Assembly: GCA_019416685.1 (NCBI GenBank)
Contig: DXWV01000009.1
Coordinates: forward strand, 3,498-67,497
Direction of reading: 5' to 3'
DNA length: 64,000 bases
DNA from: Bacteroides sp.
Lineage (GTDB): Bacteria > Bacteroidota > Bacteroidia > Bacteroidales > Bacteroidaceae
Shown here: piece by piece, positions 46,594 to 54,909 of the stretch
Position numbering within the stretch: position 1 is the stretch's first letter
How the letters are laid out: every line of letters begins with the position of its first letter
Program-made: the position numbers and the translations under genes
The notes under the pieces: model-generated
What the model saw: the letters and a program-made list of their open reading frames with translations, nothing else
What the model was told of the DNA's origin: nothing
Database searches by the model: none

Positions 46594-46678
46594 ATAGTTG
46601 AGAGTTGAAAGTTGAGAGTTGAAAGTTAGCTGCGCTGTCACGTTGTATAGTAACTTTTAACTTTCAACTCTCAACTAT
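46594..46678. repeat. Foldback element H (GCTGCG core, GAAAGTTG-type arms)
   Basis: Left arm 46594-46628, GCTGCG 46629-46634, inner hairpin CTGTCACGTTGTATAG 46635-46650, right arm 46651-46678. Arms consist of AGTTGAGAGTTGAA units; the left has one more GAGAGTTG unit than the right. Core matches the other elements but the arm sequence is unique in the window. Confidence 0.85.
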
Positions 46679-46721
46679 AACAGAGATGTTTTCAACTTTT
46701 CGTTGAAAATGTCTCTGTTAT
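46677..46721 (-). terminator. Hairpin spanning the stop codon of the MFS gene
   Basis: ATAACAGAGATGTTTTCAAC (46677-46696) pairs with 46702-46721, two mismatches in 20 bp, with a 5-nt loop. It includes the last nine codons and the TGA of the sugar transporter. No strong T-run follows, so it may act in mRNA stability rather than as a classic terminator. Element H begins immediately after it. Confidence 0.6.
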
Positions 46722-48005
46722 GAAGTGTACACAAACAGCTCCTATAATTAATAGAATACCTGCCAATACAAGCATGTTGACCTGCTGACCACCTACCAGA
46801 TGAAGCAATCCGCCGCCAATGATGGCAGCAACAATCTGCGGTACACAGATTGTTCCATTGAATAATCCTAAGTATGCACCCATGTTCTTGCCCGATATTG
46901 AGTTGGTCAGGATAGTAAAAGGCATTGCCAGCATAGCTGCCCATGCGCAACCTATCAATAGATAGGAAATGAATAACAGATACTGGTTATCGAAGAACAA
47001 AGTAGAGATAAAGCCGATCCCACCTAACACAAGGCTCATGGAGTAAGCCAGTTTCCGGGCTTTGAACATAGGGAGGATAACTGCCCATATAACAGAGCCA
47101 ATGGCTTGTACGGCAAAGAGTACACCCACCCAGTTGCCTGCTTCCTGATATCCTGAAGCCTGCACGTCTGTTGTATTCCATACGGTTTCTGCGATGGCTC
47201 CGTTAGTATAAGTCCACATATACATAAATGCTGCCCAGCAGAAAAACTGTACCAGGCCAACTGTCCAGAACACTTTAGGGGCGTGTTTCAGCAGATAGAA
47301 GAAATTTGTCTTTTCTTTCTTTTCGGCAGCGGTGATGCCATGAAACTCTTCAAATTCTTTGGGCGGCATTTCTTTTACCTTCAAAGTAGTGTAAATCACA
47401 CAAAGAATGAGAATGGCTGCTCCAATATAGAAAGAATAGATTACAGAATCGGGGACGGTTCCTTTATCGGCTATATTGCTGATGCCTATCCAGGTGAAAA
47501 TAAATGGGAACAGGTAACCTACCAGACTTCCGGCGTTGCAGAGGAAACTCTGGATGGAGTAGGCAAGCCCTTTTTGTTTTTCGTTCACCATGTCACCCAC
47601 AAGCATCTTGAAAGGCTGCATAGCCATGTTGATAGATGTGTCGAGAAACATGAGTGACACAAGTCCGAATATCATAGCTGTACTGACTACCATCCCGAAA
47701 CTTCCGGCATTGGGCAATAAACACATAACCAATACAGCAACCAGTGAACCAACAAACAGATAGGGAATACGTCGTCCGAATCGTGTCCATGTTTTGTCAC
47801 TGGCCGAACCAATGATGGGCTGTACAATAATTCCTGCCAATGGCGGCAATATCCAGAAATAACTCAAACTATGCGGATCGGCACCCAATGTGGCAAAGAT
47901 ACGGCTGATGTTGGCACTTTGCAGTGCATAGGCTATTTGTACGCCGAAAAAGCCAAAGCTGATATTCCACAGCTTCCAAAAACTCAGATCAGGTTTTACT
48001 TTCAT
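46692..48005 (-). CDS. MFS sugar transporter (maltose/oligosaccharide type)
   Basis: About 437 residues with twelve predicted helices. The start FWKLWNISFGFFGVQIAYALQSA, the loop SDKTWTRFGRRIPY (MFS motif between helices 2 and 3) and IIGGGLLHLVGGQQ are typical of the glycoside-cation/sucrose-maltose branch. It should import maltose or short malto-oligosaccharides from periplasm to cytoplasm for the GH65 enzyme. The frame opens at 48053, but the first 16 codons come from a repeat-like stretch; the ATG at 48005 (MKVKPDLSFWKLWN) is preferred. Confidence 0.9.
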   Translation of the reverse strand: MKVKPDLSFWKLWNISFGFFGVQIAYALQSANISRIFATLGADPHSLSYFWILPPLAGIIVQPIIGSASDKTWTRFGRRIPYLFVGSLVAVLVMCLLPNAGSFGMVVSTAMIFGLVSLMFLDTSINMAMQPFKMLVGDMVNEKQKGLAYSIQSFLCNAGSLVGYLFPFIFTWIGISNIADKGTVPDSVIYSFYIGAAILILCVIYTTLKVKEMPPKEFEEFHGITAAEKKEKTNFFYLLKHAPKVFWTVGLVQFFCWAAFMYMWTYTNGAIAETVWNTTDVQASGYQEAGNWVGVLFAVQAIGSVIWAVILPMFKARKLAYSMSLVLGGIGFISTLFFDNQYLLFISYLLIGCAWAAMLAMPFTILTNSISGKNMGAYLGLFNGTICVPQIVAAIIGGGLLHLVGGQQVNMLVLAGILLIIGAVCVHFITETFSTKS

Positions 48006-48007
48006 GG

Positions 48008-48090
48008 TAATTAATAATGTGCCAATATGCCAATGTGGTAATATACCAACCAATTGGGTGGCACTCTTTTTTTTAATTGGTTAATTATTT
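48008..48090. repeat. Degenerate foldback stretch I (CCAATGTG-type)
   Basis: Contains GTGCCAATATGCCAATGTGG units like those of elements D and E on the left, then AACCAATT (48047-48054 region) and its complement AATTGGTT (48075-48082) around a T-rich loop. The GCTGCG core is missing. Probably a decayed member; lower certainty. Confidence 0.5.
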
Positions 48091-48195
48091 AGTTTCATTC
48101 TTTTTCCATTCAGTTTTAAATACAGCTCGCCACAGGTTTTCACAGATTTCTCACTGTAATCATCGCCTGACGTACCTCCCCGTGCGGAAAATACC

Positions 48196-49206
48196 TTATT
48201 TTGTTGTTCCTCTTACTACCAGGTTGGTTCTTACAATTTTGTTTGTACTTTTGGTATTGGGGTTCTCTTCTATTTTATCGATCAGGATATGTATGGCACT
48301 TTTTCCTACTTCCTCACCGTGCTGTTCTACCGTTGTTAGTTTAGGATCGGTACTTTGCGCAATTGCTCCGTCGGTAAATCCACAGATGGATACTTCATCC
48401 GGTACTTTCAGTCCCACCAGTTTGCAGGAGTATAGAATGCCCGAAGCAGTTTCGTCGTTAATGGCGAAAAATCCATCCGGGCGGTCTTCTCTTTCCAGTA
48501 TATCGGGGGTAATGGCAATGGCTTGTTCGCGGGTATCACAAAGTTTTATCATGCTCTCGTCCACAGGTATTTTATACTTTTTCATGGCATCCAGATAACC
48601 GTTTCTCCGGTTTTTTGAAATTTCGAGGTGGGGTGCAGCACTATAAAAAAAGATGCGTTTGCAGCCTGTTTGTATCATATACTCCACAGCAGAAAATGAA
48701 CCTGCGTAATCATCCACTACCACCCTTTCGGTATTAATACCCGTACAGATACGGTCATAAAAGACGATTGGAATATTATTGTCGAGTAATTCCTGATAAT
48801 GATCATATTGAGAAGTATCTTTGGCGAGTGACGCAATAACACCACAAACCCGGGCTGCCTGAAAAGAGTGAACAATCTTAACCTCTTGCTCATATTTCTC
48901 ATTGCTTTGTGCTACAAGAATGTTATATCCGGCCTGAGATGCAGTTTCCTCAATGCCACTCAATACACATGAAAAGAAATGATGTACCAGTTGCGGGATA
49001 ATCACACCAATAGTATTGGAACGGCTGGTTCGGAGGTTTAGGGCCAGTGCATTTGGTTTATAATTATGTTCGCGTGCGTATGTATGTACAGCGTTTCGGG
49101 TTTCCTGGCTGATGTCCGGATTATCCTTCAGTGCCCTTGAGACAGTGGAGGGGGATACCCCCAATTCACGGGCTATGTCTTTGATGGTAATTTGCGGTTT
49201 GCTCAT
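48196..49206 (-). CDS. LacI-family transcriptional regulator
   Basis: 336 residues. N-terminal helix-turn-helix TIKDIARELGVSPSTVSRAL with the hinge NALALNLRTSRSNTIGVI, then a periplasmic-binding-protein-like sugar domain. Divergent from the cupin-susC side and upstream of the MFS and GH65 genes in its own direction. A perfect LacI-type operator (49318-49331) lies about 110 bp upstream and a near-perfect one (50084-50097) in the susC leader, so it probably controls the starch/maltose genes and itself. The inducer is likely maltose or a malto-oligosaccharide by context. The locus has no SusR-type sensor in the window. Confidence 0.93.
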   Translation of the reverse strand: MSKPQITIKDIARELGVSPSTVSRALKDNPDISQETRNAVHTYAREHNYKPNALALNLRTSRSNTIGVIIPQLVHHFFSCVLSGIEETASQAGYNILVAQSNEKYEQEVKIVHSFQAARVCGVIASLAKDTSQYDHYQELLDNNIPIVFYDRICTGINTERVVVDDYAGSFSAVEYMIQTGCKRIFFYSAAPHLEISKNRRNGYLDAMKKYKIPVDESMIKLCDTREQAIAITPDILEREDRPDGFFAINDETASGILYSCKLVGLKVPDEVSICGFTDGAIAQSTDPKLTTVEQHGEEVGKSAIHILIDKIEENPNTKSTNKIVRTNLVVRGTTK

Positions 49207-49226
49207 AGATTTCTATTAGTTTCAGC

Positions 49227-49258
49227 CAAAGGTACTTATCTTTGTCTTTATATGCAAA
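49227..49258 (-). promoter_or_regulatory. Promoter of the LacI-family gene
   Basis: TTTG (49258-49255) and TACCTTTG (49234-49227) on the minus strand, 20 bp apart, match the Bacteroides consensus exactly. The leader would be about 15 nt. Confidence 0.65.
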
Positions 49259-49317
49259 AATAGGAGAATTGGAAGGAAGAATTTTAAAGAATCTTCCGTT
49301 TCTGTATCAGAATTAAG

Positions 49318-49331
49318 TGCAAACGTTTGCA
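49318..49331. promoter_or_regulatory. LacI-type operator (perfect palindrome)
   Basis: TGCAAACGTTTGCA is a perfect 14-bp palindrome with the central CG typical of LacI/GalR-family sites. Located between the LacI gene and the cupin gene. Confidence 0.8.
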
Positions 49332-49418
49332 TACTCTGCCGGATTGAAGATATAAATTTTATCTGAAATAGGGTATGTGCTTTTGTTGTTTTAGGTGCCC
49401 CCGACTTTCTTAATTGTA

Positions 49419-49502
49419 TAAATACGTATTTAACTGTTACTTAAAATGCATATTAACAGTGTGTTAAAATGCATAGTTTGACCTTATAAAATACGTATTT
49501 TA
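49419..49502. promoter_or_regulatory. Symmetric site cluster upstream of the cupin gene
   Basis: Two palindromes, TAAATACGTATTTA (49419-49432) and TAAAATACGTATTTTA (49487-49502), flank two direct copies of TTAAAATGCATA (49441-49452 and 49464-49475, 23 bp apart). The set ends about 55 bp before a TATATTTG -7 box (49557-49564). The arrangement suggests cooperative binding of one or two regulators; which is unknown. Confidence 0.5.
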
Positions 49503-49588
49503 ATAATGTAGATTTACTAATGTTTTTTAAGAACAATCCTGTTTTCATAATCGTTTTATATTTGACATTAATAAAAATAAAATTGAAT

Positions 49589-49915
49589 ATGGAACAGTCA
49601 TTTAAAAAAGGAGTTGTGCTCAATCTGGCTTCATTGGTAGAATATTCTGAAGGAGGAGTCGTTAGTAAGCAGCTAATAAAAAGTCCGGCTGGAAATGTAA
49701 CATTGTTTTCTTTTGATAAAGGAGAAGGACTCAGTGAACACCGTGCCCCGTTTGATGCTATTGTCCAGGTGCTGGAAGGTGTGGTAGATATTGTGTTGGA
49801 TGGAAAAGCATTTACCTTGAAAGAAGGAGAAAGCATTGTATTTCCGGCTAATGCTCCGCATGCTTTAACTGCTGTAGAAAAGTTTAAAATGTTGCTGACT
49901 ATGATGAAGGGATAA
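49589..49915 (+). CDS. Small cupin-domain protein
   Basis: 108 residues from the start chosen. A single cupin barrel with the motif-1 remnant LSEHRAPFDAIVQVLEGVVDI and motif-2 FPANAPHAL; the metal-binding histidines are partly present (His in SEHRA, His in APHAL). Cytoplasmic. The frame opens at 49520, but the ATG at 49589 is preceded by a -7 box (TATATTTG, 49557-49564) that leaves a leader of only about 25 nt. It lies between the regulator and susC but is probably its own unit. Function unknown; it resembles stress- or redox-linked small cupins of Bacteroidota. Confidence 0.8.
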   Translation: MEQSFKKGVVLNLASLVEYSEGGVVSKQLIKSPAGNVTLFSFDKGEGLSEHRAPFDAIVQVLEGVVDIVLDGKAFTLKEGESIVFPANAPHALTAVEKFKMLLTMMKG

Positions 49916-50251
49916 ATACTCCTTGTGCCTTATGTGGGTAAAGAGCACCTGTGTATCATAATAGTATATCTTTGTTTGCCTTAAATTGAATACTTATAAA
50001 TAAACAAAGTACAAAGATATCTTATTAAAAAAAAGTACCTTTGTGCGCATACCTTAACTATATATCTCTTTCTGTTTTTGTAATGCAAACGATTGCGTAG
50101 TTGCACACAGTGTTTTTCATCTTTTTTCATTCGTTTGATTGACAATAAGTCTATTTTTGTTTCGTCGTAAGATAGGAATTTGAGTTACGTTCCTGTTTCG
50201 ATAGAGAGAAATCATATTAATTTATATTGTTAACTTTAACTTATTAAATGC
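49916..50251 (+). promoter_or_regulatory. susC promoter region with LacI-type operator
   Basis: TACCTTTG (50036-50043) is an exact -7 element, with a second candidate TATCTTTG at 49967-49974. The sequence around ATATCTTTG (49966) and CAAAGATAT (50012-50020) forms an inverted repeat. TGCAAACGATTGCG (50084-50097) is a near-perfect LacI-type operator, about 40 bp downstream of the -7 box, where a bound repressor could block elongation. The leader to the susC start is about 200 nt. Confidence 0.6.
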
Positions 50252-53221
50252 ATGAAGCAAGTTAATCTTAGAATCTATCAAATGATTCTGCCCTTATTGT
50301 TGGGGCTATTCTTGTCATTAGGCGCTTATGCACAACAAATTTCTGTAAAAGGAAATGTGAAAGATGTTACAGGTGAACCTGTCATTGGTGCAAATGTCGT
50401 AGTCAAAGGTACTACTAATGGTTCAATTACTGATTTGGATGGTAATTTTCAACTACAGTCACCTCAAGGTGCAACACTCGTCGTTTCTTTTGTGGGATAT
50501 CTTCCAGCCGAGGTAAAAGCAGCTTCTAGCGTAAATGTAGTGTTGCGTGAAGATTCTCAGTTACTTGACGATGTTGTAGTTATCGGTTATGCAACCGGTA
50601 GTCAGAGAACTATTTCAGGGGCAGTACAGAAGGTGGGGCGTGATGAAATGAATGCGGGTGTGGTGGTAAGTCCACTACAAGCCATTAAAGGAAAGATTGC
50701 TGGTGTAAATATCCAGAAGACCGGTGGCGACCCTACAGCGGGAGCCTCTATTCGTGTCAGAGGTACAACTTCTCTTTCCGGCGGTAATGATCCGTTAGTA
50801 ATTATTGATGGTGTGTTTGGTGATTTAAACATGCTAAATGCTATTTCTCCCGCTGATATTGAAAGTTTTACTGTTTTGAAAGATGCTTCGGAAACTGCTC
50901 AGTATGGATCCCGTGGTGCAAGCGGTGTTATTGTAGTTACAACAATTAAAGGTAAAAATGGTACAAAAACATTAAGCTATGATGGTAGTTTCGGTGTTGA
51001 GACTGTTTACAAGAATCTGAAAATGCTTGACGGAAATGAATTTCGTAAAGTGGTTACAGACAGAGGTTATGCGAATGCTTTAGATGGGGGAGCTAATACT
51101 AACTTCATTGAAGAAATGCAGCGTATGGGTTATACTCAGAATCATCGCGTTTCATTTGGTGGAGGTACCGAAAGCTCAAACTACAGAGCCTCTATTGGTG
51201 TTATCGACCAGAAAGGTATCATCAAAAACAATTATATGCGTAATTATACTGCGAAGTTGGATGCTTCTCAAATGATGTTCAATAATAAACTGAAGATTGA
51301 TTTTGGAATGTTTGCGGCAAGAAAGGATATGCGCTATCTTAATGATTATCAAAAGACATTCTATTCTGCCGCTTCTTTTAATCCTACACTTCCCAGTGTG
51401 GCGAATGCCGATGGTACATGGCCGGAAGATCCGAATGCAAATGAAACCCAGAACCCACTGGGACGTTTGACAATTGACGATCAGGAATCTAATTCGTATG
51501 TTAATGCAAATGCACGTTTGACGTGGACTGTTGTTGACGGTTTGAAATTGAGTGTATTTGGTTCGTATACTTATAATGTAAAAGAGAATTCCAAGTATGT
51601 TCCCAATAATATTAAAGAAGGAATTGGTACAAAAGGATTGGCTTCTAAAAATGACAATAAATCCAATATTCTTTTAGGTAACTTCACTGCTAATTATAAA
51701 AAATCTTTTGGAAAGCACTATATGGATGTATTGGGCTTGGCTGAAATACAGGATTATCAATATAGCGGATTTGGTTCGAATGCACGTTATTTTGCTACTA
51801 ATTTCTTTGGTTTCAATAATCTGATGGCAGGAGCTGATATCAAACACGGAGATGCAACATCTTATGCCAACGGTAATAAACTGGTGTCGTTCATGGGACG
51901 TTTCAACTACTCTTATGCTGACAAGTATATTGCTACAATTAATATGCGTGGTGACGGTTCTTCAAAACTTGGAGCAAATAATAAATGGGGCTTCTTCCCT
52001 TCTGCTTCTTTGGCTTGGGTACTGAAAGAAGAAGATTTCCTGAAAGATGTAAGTGCTGTATCTAATTTGAAGGTGAGAGTTGGTTACGGATTGACCGGTA
52101 ATCAGGATGCTATTTCTGCCTACAATTCTTTAATGCTCATGAGTCCTACGGGTACTACTACCGTTAATGGGAAGCCGGTGGTTACTTATGGTATTAATCG
52201 TAATGACAATCCTGATTTACGTTGGGAGGTGAAGAAGATGTTTGATGCAGGTATTGACGCTTCTTTCTTTGATAACAGATTGTCTGCTACATTTGATTAT
52301 TATTACTCAAAAACTACAGATTTGCTTTATAATTATTCTGTTCCTGTACCTCCGTTTGCATACGGTTCTATGCTTGCCAACTTGGGTTCTATGATGAATG
52401 AAGGTGTTGAATTTTCGGTTACGGCAATACCTTTGAAAAAGAAAGATATGGAATTAACTGTTTCTGCAAACTTCTCATGGCAGAGGAATGAATTACTTTC
52501 TTTGGATGGAACTTATAATGGGCAGCCTTTGAGTGCTGAAAAATATATGTCGCTCGCAAGTATGAATGGTGCAGGCTTTATTGGTGGTAATAACAAAGTT
52601 GTTTATCAGATGGTAGGTCAACCTGTTGGTGTTTTCTATTTGCCTAAGAGTGATGGTTTGGTTGATAAAGAAGGCAATGGCGTATATACATATCACGTTG
52701 TAAACTTAGATGGAAATAAGAAAATTGAACTTGAAGACGGAAAAGACCGTTATATCGCTGGTCAGGCAATGCCTAAGTTTTATTTAGGTGGTAACATTAG
52801 CTTCCGCTACAAACAGTTTGATATCCAGACTCAGTTTACTGGTGCTTTTGGACATAAGATTTATAATGGTACTTCTTTGACTTACATGAATATGAGCCAA
52901 TTCCCTACTTATAATGTAATGACCGGTGCTCCCGAAAAGAATATTCATGATCAGACGGTTACTGATTATTGGTTGGAAAGAGGTGATTATGTTCATTTTG
53001 ACTATGTTACACTTGGATGGAATCTGAATACAAAGAATTTAAAGAACGTCAACGCTTTACGTCTTACTTTCTCTGTAAATAATTTGGCTACTATTACGAA
53101 TTATTCAGGACTTTCTCCTATGATTAACAGCTCTACGGTAGGTAGCGATCTTGGATTGGATGATAAACGCTTCTATCCTTTAACCCGTACTTATTCATTA
53201 GGACTTAGTGTTAACTTCTAA
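50252..53221 (+). CDS. SusC-type TonB-dependent oligosaccharide receptor
   Basis: 989 residues. Signal peptide (ends GAYAQ), carboxypeptidase-like regulatory domain (~25-110, KGNVKDVTGEPVIGANVVVK), TonB box region (LLDDVVVIGYATGSQ), plug domain (IRVRGTTSLSGGNDPLVIID) and a large barrel ending TRTYSLGLSVNF. It imports malto-oligosaccharides across the outer membrane together with its SusD partner. First gene of the plus-strand operon susC-susD-susE-GH13. The starch specificity is inferred from the downstream GH13 enzyme and the GH65/MFS genes. Confidence 0.95.
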   Translation: MKQVNLRIYQMILPLLLGLFLSLGAYAQQISVKGNVKDVTGEPVIGANVVVKGTTNGSITDLDGNFQLQSPQGATLVVSFVGYLPAEVKAASSVNVVLREDSQLLDDVVVIGYATGSQRTISGAVQKVGRDEMNAGVVVSPLQAIKGKIAGVNIQKTGGDPTAGASIRVRGTTSLSGGNDPLVIIDGVFGDLNMLNAISPADIESFTVLKDASETAQYGSRGASGVIVVTTIKGKNGTKTLSYDGSFGVETVYKNLKMLDGNEFRKVVTDRGYANALDGGANTNFIEEMQRMGYTQNHRVSFGGGTESSNYRASIGVIDQKGIIKNNYMRNYTAKLDASQMMFNNKLKIDFGMFAARKDMRYLNDYQKTFYSAASFNPTLPSVANADGTWPEDPNANETQNPLGRLTIDDQESNSYVNANARLTWTVVDGLKLSVFGSYTYNVKENSKYVPNNIKEGIGTKGLASKNDNKSNILLGNFTANYKKSFGKHYMDVLGLAEIQDYQYSGFGSNARYFATNFFGFNNLMAGADIKHGDATSYANGNKLVSFMGRFNYSYADKYIATINMRGDGSSKLGANNKWGFFPSASLAWVLKEEDFLKDVSAVSNLKVRVGYGLTGNQDAISAYNSLMLMSPTGTTTVNGKPVVTYGINRNDNPDLRWEVKKMFDAGIDASFFDNRLSATFDYYYSKTTDLLYNYSVPVPPFAYGSMLANLGSMMNEGVEFSVTAIPLKKKDMELTVSANFSWQRNELLSLDGTYNGQPLSAEKYMSLASMNGAGFIGGNNKVVYQMVGQPVGVFYLPKSDGLVDKEGNGVYTYHVVNLDGNKKIELEDGKDRYIAGQAMPKFYLGGNISFRYKQFDIQTQFTGAFGHKIYNGTSLTYMNMSQFPTYNVMTGAPEKNIHDQTVTDYWLERGDYVHFDYVTLGWNLNTKNLKNVNALRLTFSVNNLATITNYSGLSPMINSSTVGSDLGLDDKRFYPLTRTYSLGLSVNF

Positions 53222-53234
53222 AAAGAAATATATC

Positions 53235-54872
53235 ATGAAAAAAAGAATATTATATAGTTTTATTTTAGCGGCTTCTTTGAGCCTTGTCGGTTGCTCTTCA
53301 TTCTTGGAGGAGGATCCAAAAGACCAGATGCCGGAATCGGAAGTGTACAAAAATCCCGATTTGATTTATCTGAATACTGTAGCGAATTTGTATACCATGA
53401 TTGGTGCCGACTATGGTGGCGGTGGTCTCGCCGGTACTGACCGTGGGTTGTATGACCTGAATACATTTACAGCCGATGAGGCTATTCTGCCTACTCGTGA
53501 TGGTGACTGGGATGATGGTGGGTTATGGCGTGATTTGTTTCAGCATAACTGGGGTACCAGTAATGATTTGGTGATTGGGACATGGGATTATTTGTATAAA
53601 GTGATCGTATCTTGTAATCAGTCAATCGATAAGTTAGTTATGTTGCAGAAAGAATATCCGGACAATGAGTTGTTTGGAACTTATAAATCGGAAGTTCGTG
53701 CGTTGCGCGCTATGTACTACTATTATTTGCTGGATATGTTTGCACGTGTGCCTATCGTAGAATCTTCTACTATTGAAATCAAAGATGTAAGACAATCCAA
53801 ACGTTCTGAAGTATTTGCTTTTGTCAGAAAGGAATTGGAAGAGTCACTTCCTGATCTCTCTGATGCAAAAAGTGCAGCAGAAGGCGAATATTATGGACGA
53901 ATGACTCAGTCTGTAGCGAATTATATTTTAGCTAAACTGGCTTTAAATGCAGAGATATATACCGATGATGACTGGACGGATGCTGTGAAGCCGGATGGAA
54001 AGAATATAAAATTTACCGTAGATGGTGAAGAAGTCAATTGCTGGGAAGCTACTGTGAAGTATTGTAATAGAATTACTGCATCGGGATATGCTCTGACTCA
54101 AGGTCTGAATGGTTTTTCTGCAAATTTTGCAGCAAAAAACGAAGGTTCTATAGAGAATATTTTTGTAATTCCGATGGATCCGACTCTATATAAAGCAAAT
54201 ATGATGTACCTTACTCGTTCTCGTCATTATGCTGTAGGAGCTGCTTTGGGTTTCGGTAATGGCGGATGGAACGGTTCATCAGCAACTTTGGAAGCAATGA
54301 AAGCCTTTGGCTATGGAACAGATACTCCGGATCCACGTTTGGATCGTACTTACTATACCGGCAAGGTGATGGTAAACGGACAATATGTGGAAGCGGATGG
54401 CAAAGTGCTTGAATATAAGCCATTGTCGGTGAAATTGAAATTTGATAAGAGTGATGCGGATATGAAAGTTGCGGGTGCGCGTATGTTTAAATATGAAGCT
54501 GATCCGGCTGCTACGAATGATGGCAAATTACAGCATAATGACTATGTGTTGTTCCGCTATTCGGATGTATTGTTAATGAAAGCTGAAGCTCTTTTCCGGG
54601 ATGGAAAAGGCGGACAGTCCGAATTAAATCAGGTACGTGATCGTGTGGGTGCTCCTCAGGTTGTTATTAGTCTGGAAAATATTCTGAAAGAACGTTTACT
54701 CGAATTAGCTTGGGAAGGTGTTCGACGTCAGGATTTGATTCGATTTGGCGAGTTTACAAAAGCGATTACTGACAGGCCGAAGTCACAGGCATATAAAACG
54801 GTATTCCCGATTCATGAGAAAACTCTTTCTGTTAATAAGAATCTAAGTCAGAATCCAGGATACGGCAAATAA
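53235..54872 (+). CDS. SusD-type starch-binding lipoprotein
   Basis: About 545 residues. Lipobox SLSLVGCSS, followed by the SusD/RagB fold with TPR-like helices (EVRALRAMYYYYLLDMFARVP, RYSDVLLMKAEALF, ERLLELAWEGVRRQDLIRFG). It caps the SusC barrel and binds the glycan. The frame opens at 53208 within the end of susC, but the ATG at 53235 starts directly at the signal sequence. The gap to susC is 13 bp, so cotranscribed. Confidence 0.95.
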   Translation: MKKRILYSFILAASLSLVGCSSFLEEDPKDQMPESEVYKNPDLIYLNTVANLYTMIGADYGGGGLAGTDRGLYDLNTFTADEAILPTRDGDWDDGGLWRDLFQHNWGTSNDLVIGTWDYLYKVIVSCNQSIDKLVMLQKEYPDNELFGTYKSEVRALRAMYYYYLLDMFARVPIVESSTIEIKDVRQSKRSEVFAFVRKELEESLPDLSDAKSAAEGEYYGRMTQSVANYILAKLALNAEIYTDDDWTDAVKPDGKNIKFTVDGEEVNCWEATVKYCNRITASGYALTQGLNGFSANFAAKNEGSIENIFVIPMDPTLYKANMMYLTRSRHYAVGAALGFGNGGWNGSSATLEAMKAFGYGTDTPDPRLDRTYYTGKVMVNGQYVEADGKVLEYKPLSVKLKFDKSDADMKVAGARMFKYEADPAATNDGKLQHNDYVLFRYSDVLLMKAEALFRDGKGGQSELNQVRDRVGAPQVVISLENILKERLLELAWEGVRRQDLIRFGEFTKAITDRPKSQAYKTVFPIHEKTLSVNKNLSQNPGYGK

Positions 54873-54909
54873 GTATAAGAATAACTAACTATTATAATAA
54901 AGAAATGTT

